In this document: piece after piece, positions 42,589-51,985 of the stretch | How the letters are laid out: each line of letters starts with the position of its first letter | Position numbering within the stretch: position 1 is the first letter of the stretch | DNA from: Clostridiales bacterium | Lineage (GTDB): Bacteria; Bacillota; Clostridia; Oscillospirales; CAG-272 | Direction: 5' to 3' | NCBI GenBank assembly: GCA_003150035.1 | Contig: QALR01000018.1 | Coordinates: 124,001 to 188,000, forward strand | Length of the DNA stretch: 64,000 bases | Notes under the pieces: model-generated | The model's input: the letters and a program-made list of their open reading frames with translations, nothing else | Databases searched by the model: none | What the model was told of the DNA's origin: nothing | Position numbers and translations under genes: made by a program

Positions 42589-44328
42589 ATGGATATTATC
42601 ATGTATAAAAAGGCGCTAGACTATCTCTCCGGTCTATACGGAAGCAGAGAGTCCCTCCGCGTCCTCCCTAAAAAATATAAGAAGCCGGCTTCTCCCGTTC
42701 ATTCTCCTGTTCTTTATCCGTTTGAAAGAGCCGCCCCCGAATCCGTCGGCATTCGCACGGAGAAAATCCTGGCGTTCTTAGATGAGCTTTTGGCAACGCC
42801 GGAGCTTCGTCCGCATTTGCTCATGATAGCTAAGGACGATAAAATTATATGCGAATGCGAATTTTATCCTTACCGCGCGGATATTTGGCATATCGGACAT
42901 TCTCTTTGCAAAAGCATCACCGGACTTGCCGTAGGTCTTCTTGTGGACGACGGTATCCTGTCGCTCGACGACAAAATCACGGATCTCTTTGCCAAACGTG
43001 CTTTCAGCATCGATTTTGCAAGGCAAAAAGATATCACCATCCGCCATTTGCTCACCATGAGTGCCGGCGTTGCCTTCAACGAGCTCGGCAGCGTCACCTA
43101 TGAGGACTGGGCAGAGGGCTTTTTCAGCGCCGGCGTAAAATTTTCTCCCGGCACACAGTTTATGTACAACAGCATGAACTCCTATATGCTGTCCGCCGCC
43201 ATTCGCGAGGTGACAGGGCGGGATATGTTCGAGCTTTTATCGGAGCGCATCTTCTCCCCGATGGGGATTTCCGAGATTTTTTGGGAGACCTGTCCCCGCG
43301 GCATCACCAAGGGCGGTTGGGGACTTTATATGAAAATAGAGGATCTTATGAAATTCGGCAAGCTGTTTCTGGACGGCGGGATCTGGATGGGAAAGCGGCT
43401 GATTTCAGAGGAATGGCTCGCAGCATCCACAGCCAAGCAGATCGATTCCTCGCCCGCCATGAACGACTACGGCTATGGCTATCACATCTGGCGCAGCGTT
43501 CGAAATGGCTCTTATCAATTCAATGGGATGCTTGGACAAAATCTTATCATTTTCCCAGACATTCGAATGGTTATCGGAACCTATTGCGGCAATGCGGAAT
43601 TTTTTCCGAAATCCAAATATGTCTCTCTTATCGGAAAATATTTTGGAAACGGATTCCGTCCGGAGAGGGTCGGCAAGCCGTCCCGAAAAACCGCCGCCGA
43701 GCTAGACGCCATGCAAAAAACGCTCCGTCTGCCTCCGGTGACTTCCCGCACAGAAAAAAACGTTCAGATGGGGCTTTTGTCACGTATTGTCGGAAAGCGA
43801 TATGAGATAAATGCGAAAAACACATCTCTTCTTCCGGTCGTGCCTGGCGTTATGCAGAACTGCTTCTCAGAAGGTATTCAAAGCATTTCCTTTTTGATGG
43901 GCGGCGGGACCGTCACAGCCATGTTTGAAAGGCAGAGCGGTCGCGTGCCGGTACCGTTTGCCGTCGATGGAAGCGCCACATACTTTGAGCTCCATGAGAA
44001 CGGCGAAACCTTTTCCGTCGCAGCCACCGGAAAAATGACAAAAAACGAAGACGACATCCCGGTATTCAAGCTCTCCCTCTATTTTCTGGAAATGACAAGC
44101 GTCCGGCATGTCAAGATTTTTTTCCATCATACAAAAATCACCGTGCGCTTTACCGAAGAACCGGACGGTGAGGCGCTTGCCGACGGCTTCCGGCCGCTGT
44201 TCGAAGAGCTTCTCGCAAAAAACAAGATGGTAAAGCTTCTTGCCTCCAAAGCGGACGGCGGGCTTCTTGCCTACAACATGGAAAAGCTTTTCTCCCCGGA
44301 ATATACCGCCACCGAAACCGCTTTATAG
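42589..44328 (+). CDS. Serine hydrolase, beta-lactamase class C / DD-peptidase-like, with C-terminal extension
   Basis: The 579-residue protein has a class C serine-hydrolase domain (about residues 50-370): nucleophile Ser105 and Lys108 in HSLCKS, Tyr193 in MYNS, and FNGMLGQ in the place of the KTG/HxG strand. The last 200 residues form a beta-rich extension as in several esterase-type members. No signal peptide or membrane helix is visible, so it is probably cytoplasmic, which argues against a beta-lactamase. ATG 42589 lies five bases after AAAGGAAG; a longer open frame upstream overlaps ynzC and is rejected. Substrate unknown. Confidence 0.8.
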   Translation: MDIIMYKKALDYLSGLYGSRESLRVLPKKYKKPASPVHSPVLYPFERAAPESVGIRTEKILAFLDELLATPELRPHLLMIAKDDKIICECEFYPYRADIWHIGHSLCKSITGLAVGLLVDDGILSLDDKITDLFAKRAFSIDFARQKDITIRHLLTMSAGVAFNELGSVTYEDWAEGFFSAGVKFSPGTQFMYNSMNSYMLSAAIREVTGRDMFELLSERIFSPMGISEIFWETCPRGITKGGWGLYMKIEDLMKFGKLFLDGGIWMGKRLISEEWLAASTAKQIDSSPAMNDYGYGYHIWRSVRNGSYQFNGMLGQNLIIFPDIRMVIGTYCGNAEFFPKSKYVSLIGKYFGNGFRPERVGKPSRKTAAELDAMQKTLRLPPVTSRTEKNVQMGLLSRIVGKRYEINAKNTSLLPVVPGVMQNCFSEGIQSISFLMGGGTVTAMFERQSGRVPVPFAVDGSATYFELHENGETFSVAATGKMTKNEDDIPVFKLSLYFLEMTSVRHVKIFFHHTKITVRFTEEPDGEALADGFRPLFEELLAKNKMVKLLASKADGGLLAYNMEKLFSPEYTATETAL

Positions 44329-44344
44329 CTTAAAGGGGATGTTC

Positions 44345-44374
44345 CCCGCCGCTCCGGCGGCGGGTTCCTTTTCG
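44345..44374 (+). terminator. Terminator after the serine hydrolase
   Basis: CCCGCCGC (44345-44352) and GCGGCGGG (44357-44364) form an 8-bp GC stem with a 4-base loop, followed by TTCCTTTTC. Confidence 0.8.
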
Positions 44375-44389
44375 CATTTGGAGGGATAC

Positions 44390-44420
44390 GGGGCCTCGGC
44401 TGAAAACCAAGGCCCCTTTT
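44390..44420 (+). terminator. Second terminator-like hairpin
   Basis: GGGGCCT (44390-44396) and AGGCCCC (44410-44416) pair, with two more base pairs inside, followed by TTTT (44417-44420). Confidence 0.65.
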
Positions 44421-44498
44421 CTGGTCCTTGCCACACTACAGACGGGACATGTCTTTAGCGCAAAAAAATATCAGAGCCTATCGTATCCCGACAACATC

Positions 44499-44536
44499 AA
44501 AAAAGGGCCCTTCGATATACGAAGGACCCCTTTTTT
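44499..44536 (-). terminator. Terminator of the purine operon
   Basis: A long stem (44499-44514 with 44520-44536, two mismatches) has A6 on one side and T6 on the other, so it serves both strands. It begins at the purL stop codon. Confidence 0.8.
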
Positions 44537-47500
44537 ATGAGCGAAAATATTTGACTGCCGCCCGGAACATTCCGATTTCAAAATTGCCCGGAACATTCCG
44601 ATAAAGCCCGGAACCTATCCGCTCAGAATGACCCATCTTGCCAAAGACTCTTCCATCCGGAGAGGTAATCCCCTCAACAGCAAAAGCAGAACCGTTGGGA
44701 TTGAAGTGAACGTCATAGGTCGGATTTCCCTCCATATCCACATACTGCGTTGCAATCTGCCCGCGGCCGGCAAGCTCGCGCACTACGGCGTCGGAAGCAA
44801 GGAACCGTCCCTCTCCGTGAGAAATCGGAACGGTGATGATATCGCCCACCGCCATCTCGGAAAGCCACGGAGAAAGATTGGAGCATATTCTCGTCCGGAC
44901 AAGCCTTGACTGATGCCGGCCAATGACGTTATACGTCAGCGTCGGAGCCGTCTCGTCGGCATCGATGATTTTCCCATACGGAACAAGCCCCAATTTTATG
45001 AGGGCCTGAAATCCGTTGCAGATGCCCGCCATCAGCCCCGCACGCCGGTCAAGAAGCTCGCCTGTCGCCTCCTTCACGCCGGCATTGCGGAAAAAGGCGG
45101 TGATGAATTTTCCAGATCCGTCCGGCTCATCTCCACCGGAGAAGCCGCCCGGAATGAAAATAATCTGGGACTGCGCGATTTTTTCGGCAAACCGCTCGGC
45201 CGAACGGGAGATTCCCGCCGCCGTCAGATTGTTGATGACGAAGATTTCCGGCTCCGCGCCGGCGTCGGAAAACGCCTTAGCGCTGTCATATTCGCAGTTG
45301 GTGCCCGGAAACACCGGGATAAGCACTTTCGGCCTCGCGACCTTTACAGCAGGTGCTGCATGAACGCCGCCCTCATAGGCAAACGCGGGAAATTTTCCGT
45401 CTCTTGTCGGGATATTGCAAGGATAAATCGGCTCCAGAGCCGATTCATATGCGACAAGCAAGGATCCCAAAGCAAGACTGCCACCGTGATAGGAAATGAT
45501 TCGTTCGGAAAGGGTTTCTCCAAGAGGGACGCCGATCTCCGCAGGCTCTGCAAGCTCCAGAATAAACGAGCCGTAGGCGTATCCGAAAAGATCCTTCATG
45601 GAAAGCGCCTCATCATACCGGAAACCGATTCCGTTGCCGAAGCACATCTTCATAACGGCCTCCGCCACACCGCCCATGGTCGGCGTATAGGCCGCGAGAA
45701 CCTTCCCGCCTCTCATAAGAGCCGTTACCGTGTCAAATGTCCGAATGAGGGAATCCGCTGTCGGAAGCCCGTTTTTATCATAGTCCGGACGCAGCCATAC
45801 CGCCCGATGTCCTGTCCCCTTCCATTCGCCGGAAAGGATATGCACCGCTTTTTCCGTCGTAACGGCAAAGGAAACGAGCGTCGGCGGCACGTCGATATTC
45901 TCAAAGGAGCCGCTCATGGAATCCTTTCCGCCGATGGCAGCGATGCCAAGATCCATTTGTGCCTTAAATGCGCCGAGCAGTGCCGCTGCCGGCTTTCCCC
46001 AACGATGCGCGTCACGGCCCGGTTTTTCAAAATACTCTTGGAACGTCAAATAAACGTCCTCAAATTTCGCGCCGGATGCAATCAGTTTGGAAACTGATTC
46101 CACAACGGCAAGATACGCGCCGTGATACGGACTTTTTTCCGAAATCATCGGATTATAGCCCCATGCCATAACGGAGCAGTCATCCGTATGTCCTTTTTCC
46201 ACAGGGAGCTTATGCGCCATCGCCTGAATCGGCGTCAGCTGATATTGGCCGCCGAACGGCATAAGCACGGTTCCGGCGCCGATCGTCGAGTCAAAACGCT
46301 CGGAAAGCCCCCGTCTTGAGCAAAGATTGAGATCGCGCGCAAGCTTTCCATATTCTGCGGCAAAATCCGTTCCTATCTCTTTCTTAAAGGCAAGAGGCGC
46401 CGCAGTCGCGATTTCGATATGCTTTTCCGCTCCGTTGGAGTTCAAAAATGCACGGGAAAGATTGACGATTTCCGTTCCCCTCCACTGCATGACAAGCCGC
46501 GGTTCTGCCGTAACCCTCGCTACAATGGTCGCCTCTAAATTCTCCGAATCGGCAAGCGCCTGAAAATGCGCCGCATCCTCTGCGGAAACGACAACTGCCA
46601 TACGCTCCTGAGATTCGCTGATAGCAAGCTCCGTACCGTCAAGGCCCTCATACTTCTTCGGCACAGCGTCTAGATTGATAAAAAGACCGTCTGCAAGCTC
46701 GCCGATGGCGACCGATACGCCCCCCGCGCCGAAATCGTTGCACCGCTTAATTAGGCGGCTCGCTTCAGGATTCCGGAACAGACGCTGAAGCTTGCGCTCC
46801 TCCGGCGCATTTCCCTTCTGCACCTCCGCGCCGCAGCTCTCAAGCGACGAAAGATTATGAGATTTGGAAGAGCCGGTAGCGCCGCCGCAGCCATCACGAC
46901 CCGTTCTTCCGCCAAGCAGAATCACAACATCCCCCGGCGCCGGGCATTCGCGCCTCACATTCGCTTCCGGCGCCGCACCAAGCACAGCGCCGATTTCCAT
47001 GTGTTTGGCGACATAACCGGGATGATAAATTTCATCGACCTGTCCGGTCGCAAGTCCGATTTGATTTCCGTAGGAGGAGTAGCCGGCCGCAGCCGTCGTC
47101 ACAATCTTTCTCTGCGGCAGCTTGCCCGGAATCGTCTGAGACACCGGAACGGTCGGGTTGGAGGCCCCTGTCACACGCATCGCCGCATAAACATAGGAGC
47201 GCCCGGACAGCGGGTCGCGGATGGCACCGCCGATACAGGTGGCGGCCCCTCCGAACGGCTCAATTTCCGTCGGGTGGTTATGCGTCTCATTTTTAAAAAG
47301 CAGAAGCCACGGTTCTGTTTTCCCGTCGATTTCCACGTCGATCTTCACGGTGCAGGCGTTGATTTCATCGGATTCGTCAAGCTTTTCAAGCTTTCCTGCC
47401 CTTTTCAGGGCCTTTGCCGCGAGCGTTGCGATATCCATCAGGCATATGGGCTTGGTCCTGCCCAGTGATTCCCTTGTTTTCAGATATTCCTCATAAGCGG

Positions 47501-48230
47501 CGGCGAGCTCCTCGTCCGCAAAGCTTACCCGGTCAATGGTTGTGAGAAACGTCGTATGCCGGCAATGGTCGGACCAATAGGTGTCGATCATTTTGATTTC
47601 CGTAATGGTAGGGGCCCTGCCCTCTTTTCTGAAATAATCCCGGCAAAACCGAATATCCCCCTCGTCCATCGCAAGCCCGCGGTCACGAATAAAAGCGGCA
47701 AGCCCCTCGTCGTCAAGCTCCGTGAACCCGTTCAAAATTTCAACGGAAGAAGGAACGCAAACATCCGGCGTCAGGGTCTGCGGAAGCGTCAAAGACGCCT
47801 CGCGGCATTCCACCGGGTTTATCACATACTTTTTGACGCGCTCCATATCCTCATCCGTGAGCGTTCCATAAAGCAGATAGACCTTTGCCGTCCGGACGAG
47901 CGGCCGCTCGCCCTCGGAAAGGATTTGGATACACTGTGCCGCCGAATCCGCACGTTGGTCAAACTGCCCCGGCAGATATTCCACCGCGAAAACCAAGGAA
48001 GCATCCCCGGCATTGATTTCGTCTCGTACAATATCCAGCTGTGGCTCCGCAAAAACCGTCTTTTTGCATGCCTCAAACAGCGACGCATCGATGTTCTCCA
48101 CATCGTATCGATTCAAGATCCGAAGCCCCGTCAGGTTCTCTATATCGAGAAGTCCCGTAAGATCGGCAAGCAGAGAGGACGCCTCATGTGCCAGCTCCGG
48201 TTTCTTTTCCACATAAACTCTGTATACCAT
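44535..48230 (-). CDS. purL: Phosphoribosylformylglycinamidine synthase, single-chain form
   Basis: The 1231-residue enzyme converts FGAR, ATP and glutamine to FGAM. It combines the PurS-like N-terminus, two AIRS-like ATPase halves (TYWSDHCRHTTF near residue 230; KNETHNHPTEIEPFGGAATCIGG near 310) and a C-terminal class I glutaminase (from about 970) with FPGTNCEYDSAKAF and the nucleophile cysteine in MAGICNGFQALIKLG. Bacilli split this into PurS, PurL and PurQ; the single-chain form is frequent in Clostridia. It is the last gene of the operon, ten bases after purD, with AAGGAG before ATG 48230. Confidence 0.96.
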   Translation of the reverse strand: MVYRVYVEKKPELAHEASSLLADLTGLLDIENLTGLRILNRYDVENIDASLFEACKKTVFAEPQLDIVRDEINAGDASLVFAVEYLPGQFDQRADSAAQCIQILSEGERPLVRTAKVYLLYGTLTDEDMERVKKYVINPVECREASLTLPQTLTPDVCVPSSVEILNGFTELDDEGLAAFIRDRGLAMDEGDIRFCRDYFRKEGRAPTITEIKMIDTYWSDHCRHTTFLTTIDRVSFADEELAAAYEEYLKTRESLGRTKPICLMDIATLAAKALKRAGKLEKLDESDEINACTVKIDVEIDGKTEPWLLLFKNETHNHPTEIEPFGGAATCIGGAIRDPLSGRSYVYAAMRVTGASNPTVPVSQTIPGKLPQRKIVTTAAAGYSSYGNQIGLATGQVDEIYHPGYVAKHMEIGAVLGAAPEANVRRECPAPGDVVILLGGRTGRDGCGGATGSSKSHNLSSLESCGAEVQKGNAPEERKLQRLFRNPEASRLIKRCNDFGAGGVSVAIGELADGLFINLDAVPKKYEGLDGTELAISESQERMAVVVSAEDAAHFQALADSENLEATIVARVTAEPRLVMQWRGTEIVNLSRAFLNSNGAEKHIEIATAAPLAFKKEIGTDFAAEYGKLARDLNLCSRRGLSERFDSTIGAGTVLMPFGGQYQLTPIQAMAHKLPVEKGHTDDCSVMAWGYNPMISEKSPYHGAYLAVVESVSKLIASGAKFEDVYLTFQEYFEKPGRDAHRWGKPAAALLGAFKAQMDLGIAAIGGKDSMSGSFENIDVPPTLVSFAVTTEKAVHILSGEWKGTGHRAVWLRPDYDKNGLPTADSLIRTFDTVTALMRGGKVLAAYTPTMGGVAEAVMKMCFGNGIGFRYDEALSMKDLFGYAYGSFILELAEPAEIGVPLGETLSERIISYHGGSLALGSLLVAYESALEPIYPCNIPTRDGKFPAFAYEGGVHAAPAVKVARPKVLIPVFPGTNCEYDSAKAFSDAGAEPEIFVINNLTAAGISRSAERFAEKIAQSQIIFIPGGFSGGDEPDGSGKFITAFFRNAGVKEATGELLDRRAGLMAGICNGFQALIKLGLVPYGKIIDADETAPTLTYNVIGRHQSRLVRTRICSNLSPWLSEMAVGDIITVPISHGEGRFLASDAVVRELAGRGQIATQYVDMEGNPTYDVHFNPNGSAFAVEGITSPDGRVFGKMGHSERIGSGLYRNVPGNFEIGMFRAAVKYFRS

Positions 48231-48240
48231 GGTTTTCTCC

Positions 48241-49509
48241 TTATCCTAACGCCGCAAGCGCGCGCGCCCCGATATCTTTTCTGTAAAAACCGTTTTCCAA
48301 TTTGACTTTTTCCGCCTTCCGATAGGCGGCCTCCACGGCCCGCGGCAGCGTATCCGCAATGGCGGTAACGCCGAGCACACGCCCGCCGGCGCTGACAAGG
48401 CCATCTTCCGTCTTTTTTGCTCCGGCAACATAAATGACCCCGTCGTCTCCGTCAGCGGGATAGGAGAGCGGATAACCGCTTTCATATTTCACCGGGTAGC
48501 CTTTGGAGGCAACAATGACACAACAGGCAGCACTCTTGCGGAATCGGACAGGCACTTCGGAAAGCCTGCCCGCCGCCGTCGCCATCATAATGGTGAGAAG
48601 GTCATCTTCCAGCAGCGGCAGCACAACCTGCGTTTCGGGATCGCCAAACCGGCAGTTGTATTCAATGACCCGAGGGCCAGACGGAGTCAGCATCAGCCCG
48701 AAATACAAGCAGCCGCAGAACGGACGCCCCTCCGCCTTCATCGCACGGATGGTAGGCAGAAAAATCGTCTCCATACAGATCGCTGCCATCTCCGGTGTGT
48801 AATACGGATTCGGCGCTATCGTTCCCATGCCGCCGGTATTCGGGCCCGTATCGCCGTCGCCCGCGCGCTTGTGGTCCATGGAGGAAACCATCGGCACAAG
48901 CGTCTCCCCGTCCGTAAAGGAGAGCACCGACACCTCAGGTCCTGTCAGATATTCTTCTATGACGACCCGCGCGCCTGACTCGCCAAAAATTTTATCCGCC
49001 ATCATGGCACGGACCGCCGATTTTGCCGCCTCGCGGGTTTCGGCAATGATAACGCCCTTGCCGAGAGCAAGTCCGTCCGCCTTGATAACGGCCGGAAGCG
49101 GCGCCGTGTCAAGATAGGCAAGCGCCGCCGTCATATCGTCAAATACTTCATAGGCGGCCGTCGGAATGCCATATTTTTTCATCAAATTTTTGGCAAAGAC
49201 CTTGCTTCCTTCCAAAATCGCAGCGTTTTTACGCGGCCCGAAGCAGGAAATGCCCTCCGCCTCCAGCGCATCCACCGCGCCGAGCACGAGCGGATCATCC
49301 GGCGCCACGACGGCAAAATCAATTTCCTTTTCTTTGGCAAAGGCGACGATCCCCTCGATATCCTTGGCGCCGATATCGACGCAGACCGCATCCGCGGCGA
49401 TTCCCCCGTTGCCGGGAAGCGCATAAATGACTTCCACCGCCGGATTTTCCTTTAACTTTTTGATGATCGCATGCTCGCGGCCTCCGCCGCCGACTACCAT
49501 CAGCTTCAT
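48241..49509 (-). CDS. purD: Phosphoribosylamine-glycine ligase
   Basis: The enzyme joins phosphoribosylamine and glycine using ATP (second step of purine synthesis). The protein has 422 residues: N-terminal VVGGGGREHAI, an ATP-grasp domain (about 100-320) with KADGLALGKGVIIA and GGMGTIAPNPYYT, and RFGDPETQVVLPLL near residue 285. I start at ATG 49509, with GGGGAGGA seven bases upstream; an in-frame codon at 49560 is inside the preceding gene. It follows the Dabb gene and precedes purL. Confidence 0.96.
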   Translation of the reverse strand: MKLMVVGGGGREHAIIKKLKENPAVEVIYALPGNGGIAADAVCVDIGAKDIEGIVAFAKEKEIDFAVVAPDDPLVLGAVDALEAEGISCFGPRKNAAILEGSKVFAKNLMKKYGIPTAAYEVFDDMTAALAYLDTAPLPAVIKADGLALGKGVIIAETREAAKSAVRAMMADKIFGESGARVVIEEYLTGPEVSVLSFTDGETLVPMVSSMDHKRAGDGDTGPNTGGMGTIAPNPYYTPEMAAICMETIFLPTIRAMKAEGRPFCGCLYFGLMLTPSGPRVIEYNCRFGDPETQVVLPLLEDDLLTIMMATAAGRLSEVPVRFRKSAACCVIVASKGYPVKYESGYPLSYPADGDDGVIYVAGAKKTEDGLVSAGGRVLGVTAIADTLPRAVEAAYRKAEKVKLENGFYRKDIGARALAALG

Positions 49510-49556
49510 ATTTGTATCCTCCCCGCGCCACCCTTCTGCGGCGGCGCGCTGTTTTC

Positions 49557-49877
49557 TCATTTTTCTCTTGTTTCCGCCTGCAGAACGTAATCAAAAGAAG
49601 CGCGCTTCTCCCGCAAGGGGGTAATATAGGCGCGGAACGCCACATGCACCGGATGATCCCGATACGCTGTGAGCGACGCGATATCCTCAAAATCGAGGAA
49701 CAGCGCGATGTCATAATTTTCCCGAGGCGTACCATTGGGAGCCGTTCGGACCTCAAAACGCTTTACATACGGAATTTCCGAAAGCGTCTGTGCGCGCGCT
49801 TCCGCTTCCCGCAGGAGCGCCTCTCTTGACTTTCCGGTATTTTCCGCAAATCGAAACATGACAATGTGACGCAGCAT
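49557..49877 (-). CDS. Dabb (stress-responsive A/B barrel) domain protein
   Basis: The 106-residue protein is a single Dabb domain: N-terminal MLRHIVMFRFAEN, a central DIALFLDFED strand, and the conserved HPVHVAFRAYI near residues 78-88. Dabb proteins form dimeric ferredoxin-like barrels; a few are cyclases or monooxygenase-like, most have no known function. The gene is placed within the purine operon between the AICAR transformylase and purD with gaps of about 95 and 47 bases, so cotranscription is likely. AAAGGTTAGGG lies before ATG 49877. Confidence 0.85.
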   Translation of the reverse strand: MLRHIVMFRFAENTGKSREALLREAEARAQTLSEIPYVKRFEVRTAPNGTPRENYDIALFLDFEDIASLTAYRDHPVHVAFRAYITPLREKRASFDYVLQAETREK

Positions 49878-49972
49878 TTTCCCTAACCTTTCTCCGGAAA
49901 AACCGGCTTTTATTTTTATCCGATAAAAACGGCGGAAGCCGGCCCTCTTTCAGCCGGCATACCGTATATAGA

Positions 49973-51157
49973 TCAATGATGGAAAAGCCGCATTCCCGTG
50001 AACGCCATGGCGATGCCGTATTTATCGCAGCATTCGATGACGAGGTCGTCCCGCACGGAGCCGCCCGGCTCGGCGATATAGGATACGCCGCTCTTTTTCG
50101 CCCGCTCGATGTTGTCTCCAAATGGGAAAAACGCATCGGAACCGAGAGAAACGCCCGAAATTCCGGCAAGATAATCCGCCGCTTCCTTCTCCGTGAGCGG
50201 CTCGGGACGGCGCGTAAAGTATTTTTGCCAAACGCCGTCGGCACAGACATCCTCTTCGTTTTTGTTGATATATCCGTCTATGACATTGTCGCGGTCCGGT
50301 CTGCCGAGCGTGGGCAAAAACGGAAGGGAAAGCACTTTCTCATGACGGCGAAGCTGCCATGTATCTGCCTTATTTCCCGCAAGACGCGTGCAGTGGATTC
50401 TGGACTGCTGTCCGGCGCCCACGCCGATGGCCTGCCCGTCCACGGCATAGCAAACGGAGTTCGACTGCGTATATTTCAGTGTGATAAGCGAAATGATGAG
50501 ATCTCTCTTCGCGCTCTCCGGCAGCGTCTTGTTTTTGGTGACGACATTGGAGAGCAGCGCCTCGTTTATTTCAAAATTGTTGCGCCCCTGCTCGAAAGTA
50601 ACGCCGAATACTTCTTTGGTCTCCACAGGAGACGGAACATAGGAAGGATCGATCTTTACAATGTTATAGTTCCCTTTTCGTTTGGTTTTCAGAATCTCCA
50701 ACGCCTCGGGCGTATAGCCGGGCGCGATGATACCGTCCGAAACCTCACGCTTTATGAGCTGTGCCGTCGTTTTGTCGCATACATCAGAAAGCGCGATCCA
50801 GTCGCCGAAAGACGACATTCTGTCCGTGCCGCGCGCTCTGGCATAGGCGCAGGCGAGGGGCGAATCATCCAGTCCCTCGATATCCTCCACAAAGCAGGCA
50901 GCTTTAAGCTCACGGGAAAGCGGATTTGCCACAGCGGCGGACGTCGGGCTCACATGCTTGAACGAGGTCGCCGAGGGCATACCGGTCGCGGCGGAAAGCT
51001 CGTGCACGAGCTGCCAGGAATTAAAGGCATCCAGAAAATTGATATAGCCGGGACGTCCCGAGAGGATTTCAATCGGGAGATCGCCCCCATCCTTCATATA
51101 GATTCTTGCCGGCTTCTGATTGGGATTACAGCCATATTTCAGTTCAAACTCTTTCAC
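49973..51157 (-). CDS. purH: AICAR transformylase, stand-alone domain of PurH
   Basis: The 394-residue protein transfers a formyl group from 10-formyl-tetrahydrofolate to AICAR. It matches only the transformylase part of PurH: N-terminal ELKYGCNPNQKPARIY, the catalytic Lys67-His68 in SFKHVSPTSAAV, GVGAGQQSRIHCTRLA and SDAFFPFGDNIERA near the C-terminus. The IMP cyclohydrolase domain is missing and is supplied by the gene directly upstream (51176). The start ATG 51157 is preceded by CGGAGGAAG. Family precedent: split PurH systems in Clostridia and archaea. Confidence 0.94.
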   Translation of the reverse strand: MKEFELKYGCNPNQKPARIYMKDGGDLPIEILSGRPGYINFLDAFNSWQLVHELSAATGMPSATSFKHVSPTSAAVANPLSRELKAACFVEDIEGLDDSPLACAYARARGTDRMSSFGDWIALSDVCDKTTAQLIKREVSDGIIAPGYTPEALEILKTKRKGNYNIVKIDPSYVPSPVETKEVFGVTFEQGRNNFEINEALLSNVVTKNKTLPESAKRDLIISLITLKYTQSNSVCYAVDGQAIGVGAGQQSRIHCTRLAGNKADTWQLRRHEKVLSLPFLPTLGRPDRDNVIDGYINKNEEDVCADGVWQKYFTRRPEPLTEKEAADYLAGISGVSLGSDAFFPFGDNIERAKKSGVSYIAEPGGSVRDDLVIECCDKYGIAMAFTGMRLFHH

Positions 51158-51175
51158 GTATTTCTTCCTCCGGTA

Positions 51176-51895
51176 TTATTGATTTTTATTGATCATGCGA
51201 TTCTGCACCGTACCGTCCGCAAGGTCGATATAGCGGACGTACAGGGAAATCCTGTTGTTCTCGTCAAGCGCGTTCCACAGGGAATCCGTGAACACATCGA
51301 TGTCGTCCGGGATCTCCGTTCGCTCCGGTTCGCCCGTAAAGGTCGGGATCGGGTTCCCGTCGCAGTTATATGTGTGAATAAAGTGACCGACTCCCGCAAG
51401 CGCCGGATACCGGAACAGATACCGTGCGCAGGCAGAGCCTTCCCTGTCCGCGCTTTTGAGAATGCTCATCTCATAGGTAAAGTTTCCGCCCGCAAAATGC
51501 AGAATGCCGCTGATACGGGGCGTAAAATTCGGCGCGTCCGGCTCAAACTCGCGCGTTTCGAGCGCCTGCGCAAACGTTTTCCCGGCCTTGATAAAATCAT
51601 AAATTGTGTCGGTCTGATCGCCGTTTGTGACAATGAGTGCATCTCCGATACGGCGCACCGGCGAATAAATGATGAGAGAGGGATCCTCTACCTTTGAGCG
51701 GTCAAACGGATGAATGATCACCTCGTCGCCGTTCTCTACAAAAATCCGGTTGCGGCTGTTTTCACTGCGACCCATAATAAAATAAGCAAAGACCGCTTTT
51801 TTTCCGTCCGCGCTTTTTCCAATGACGATGCCGCGTCCGACATAAGAATTGCCGCGGACAAGCGACGCCATGGACTGTGTCTGATAAATATCCAT
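51176..51895 (-). CDS. purO: IMP cyclohydrolase, PurO type
   Basis: The 239-residue protein should close the purine ring of FAICAR to IMP. It resembles the PurO-like IMP cyclohydrolase family: RGNSYVGRGIVIGKS near residues 14-28, YFIMGRSENSRNRIF near 38-52, DPSLIIYSPVR near 70 and NGDQTDTIYD near 90. It is unrelated to the cyclohydrolase domain of PurH, and its position 18 bases upstream of the stand-alone transformylase supports the role. I chose ATG 51895 with AAAGGA nine bases upstream; GTG 51916 would place that site inside the gene. Confidence 0.88.
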   Translation of the reverse strand: MDIYQTQSMASLVRGNSYVGRGIVIGKSADGKKAVFAYFIMGRSENSRNRIFVENGDEVIIHPFDRSKVEDPSLIIYSPVRRIGDALIVTNGDQTDTIYDFIKAGKTFAQALETREFEPDAPNFTPRISGILHFAGGNFTYEMSILKSADREGSACARYLFRYPALAGVGHFIHTYNCDGNPIPTFTGEPERTEIPDDIDVFTDSLWNALDENNRISLYVRYIDLADGTVQNRMINKNQ

Positions 51896-51985
51896 TCTAT
51901 AAAATCCTTTCTTCACGCCAAAGAGTAAGACGTGCTAAATATTTCTGAAAGGGAAAAGATTTCCCTCTGTCCGGATGCGCACCCC

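Noticed and set aside
49976..51697. A 573-codon open frame on the plus strand opposite the AICAR transformylase and purO genes
   Set aside because: The minus strand encodes clear conserved enzymes over the full span; the plus-strand product has no family motifs and no ribosome site. It is an antisense artefact of codon bias.
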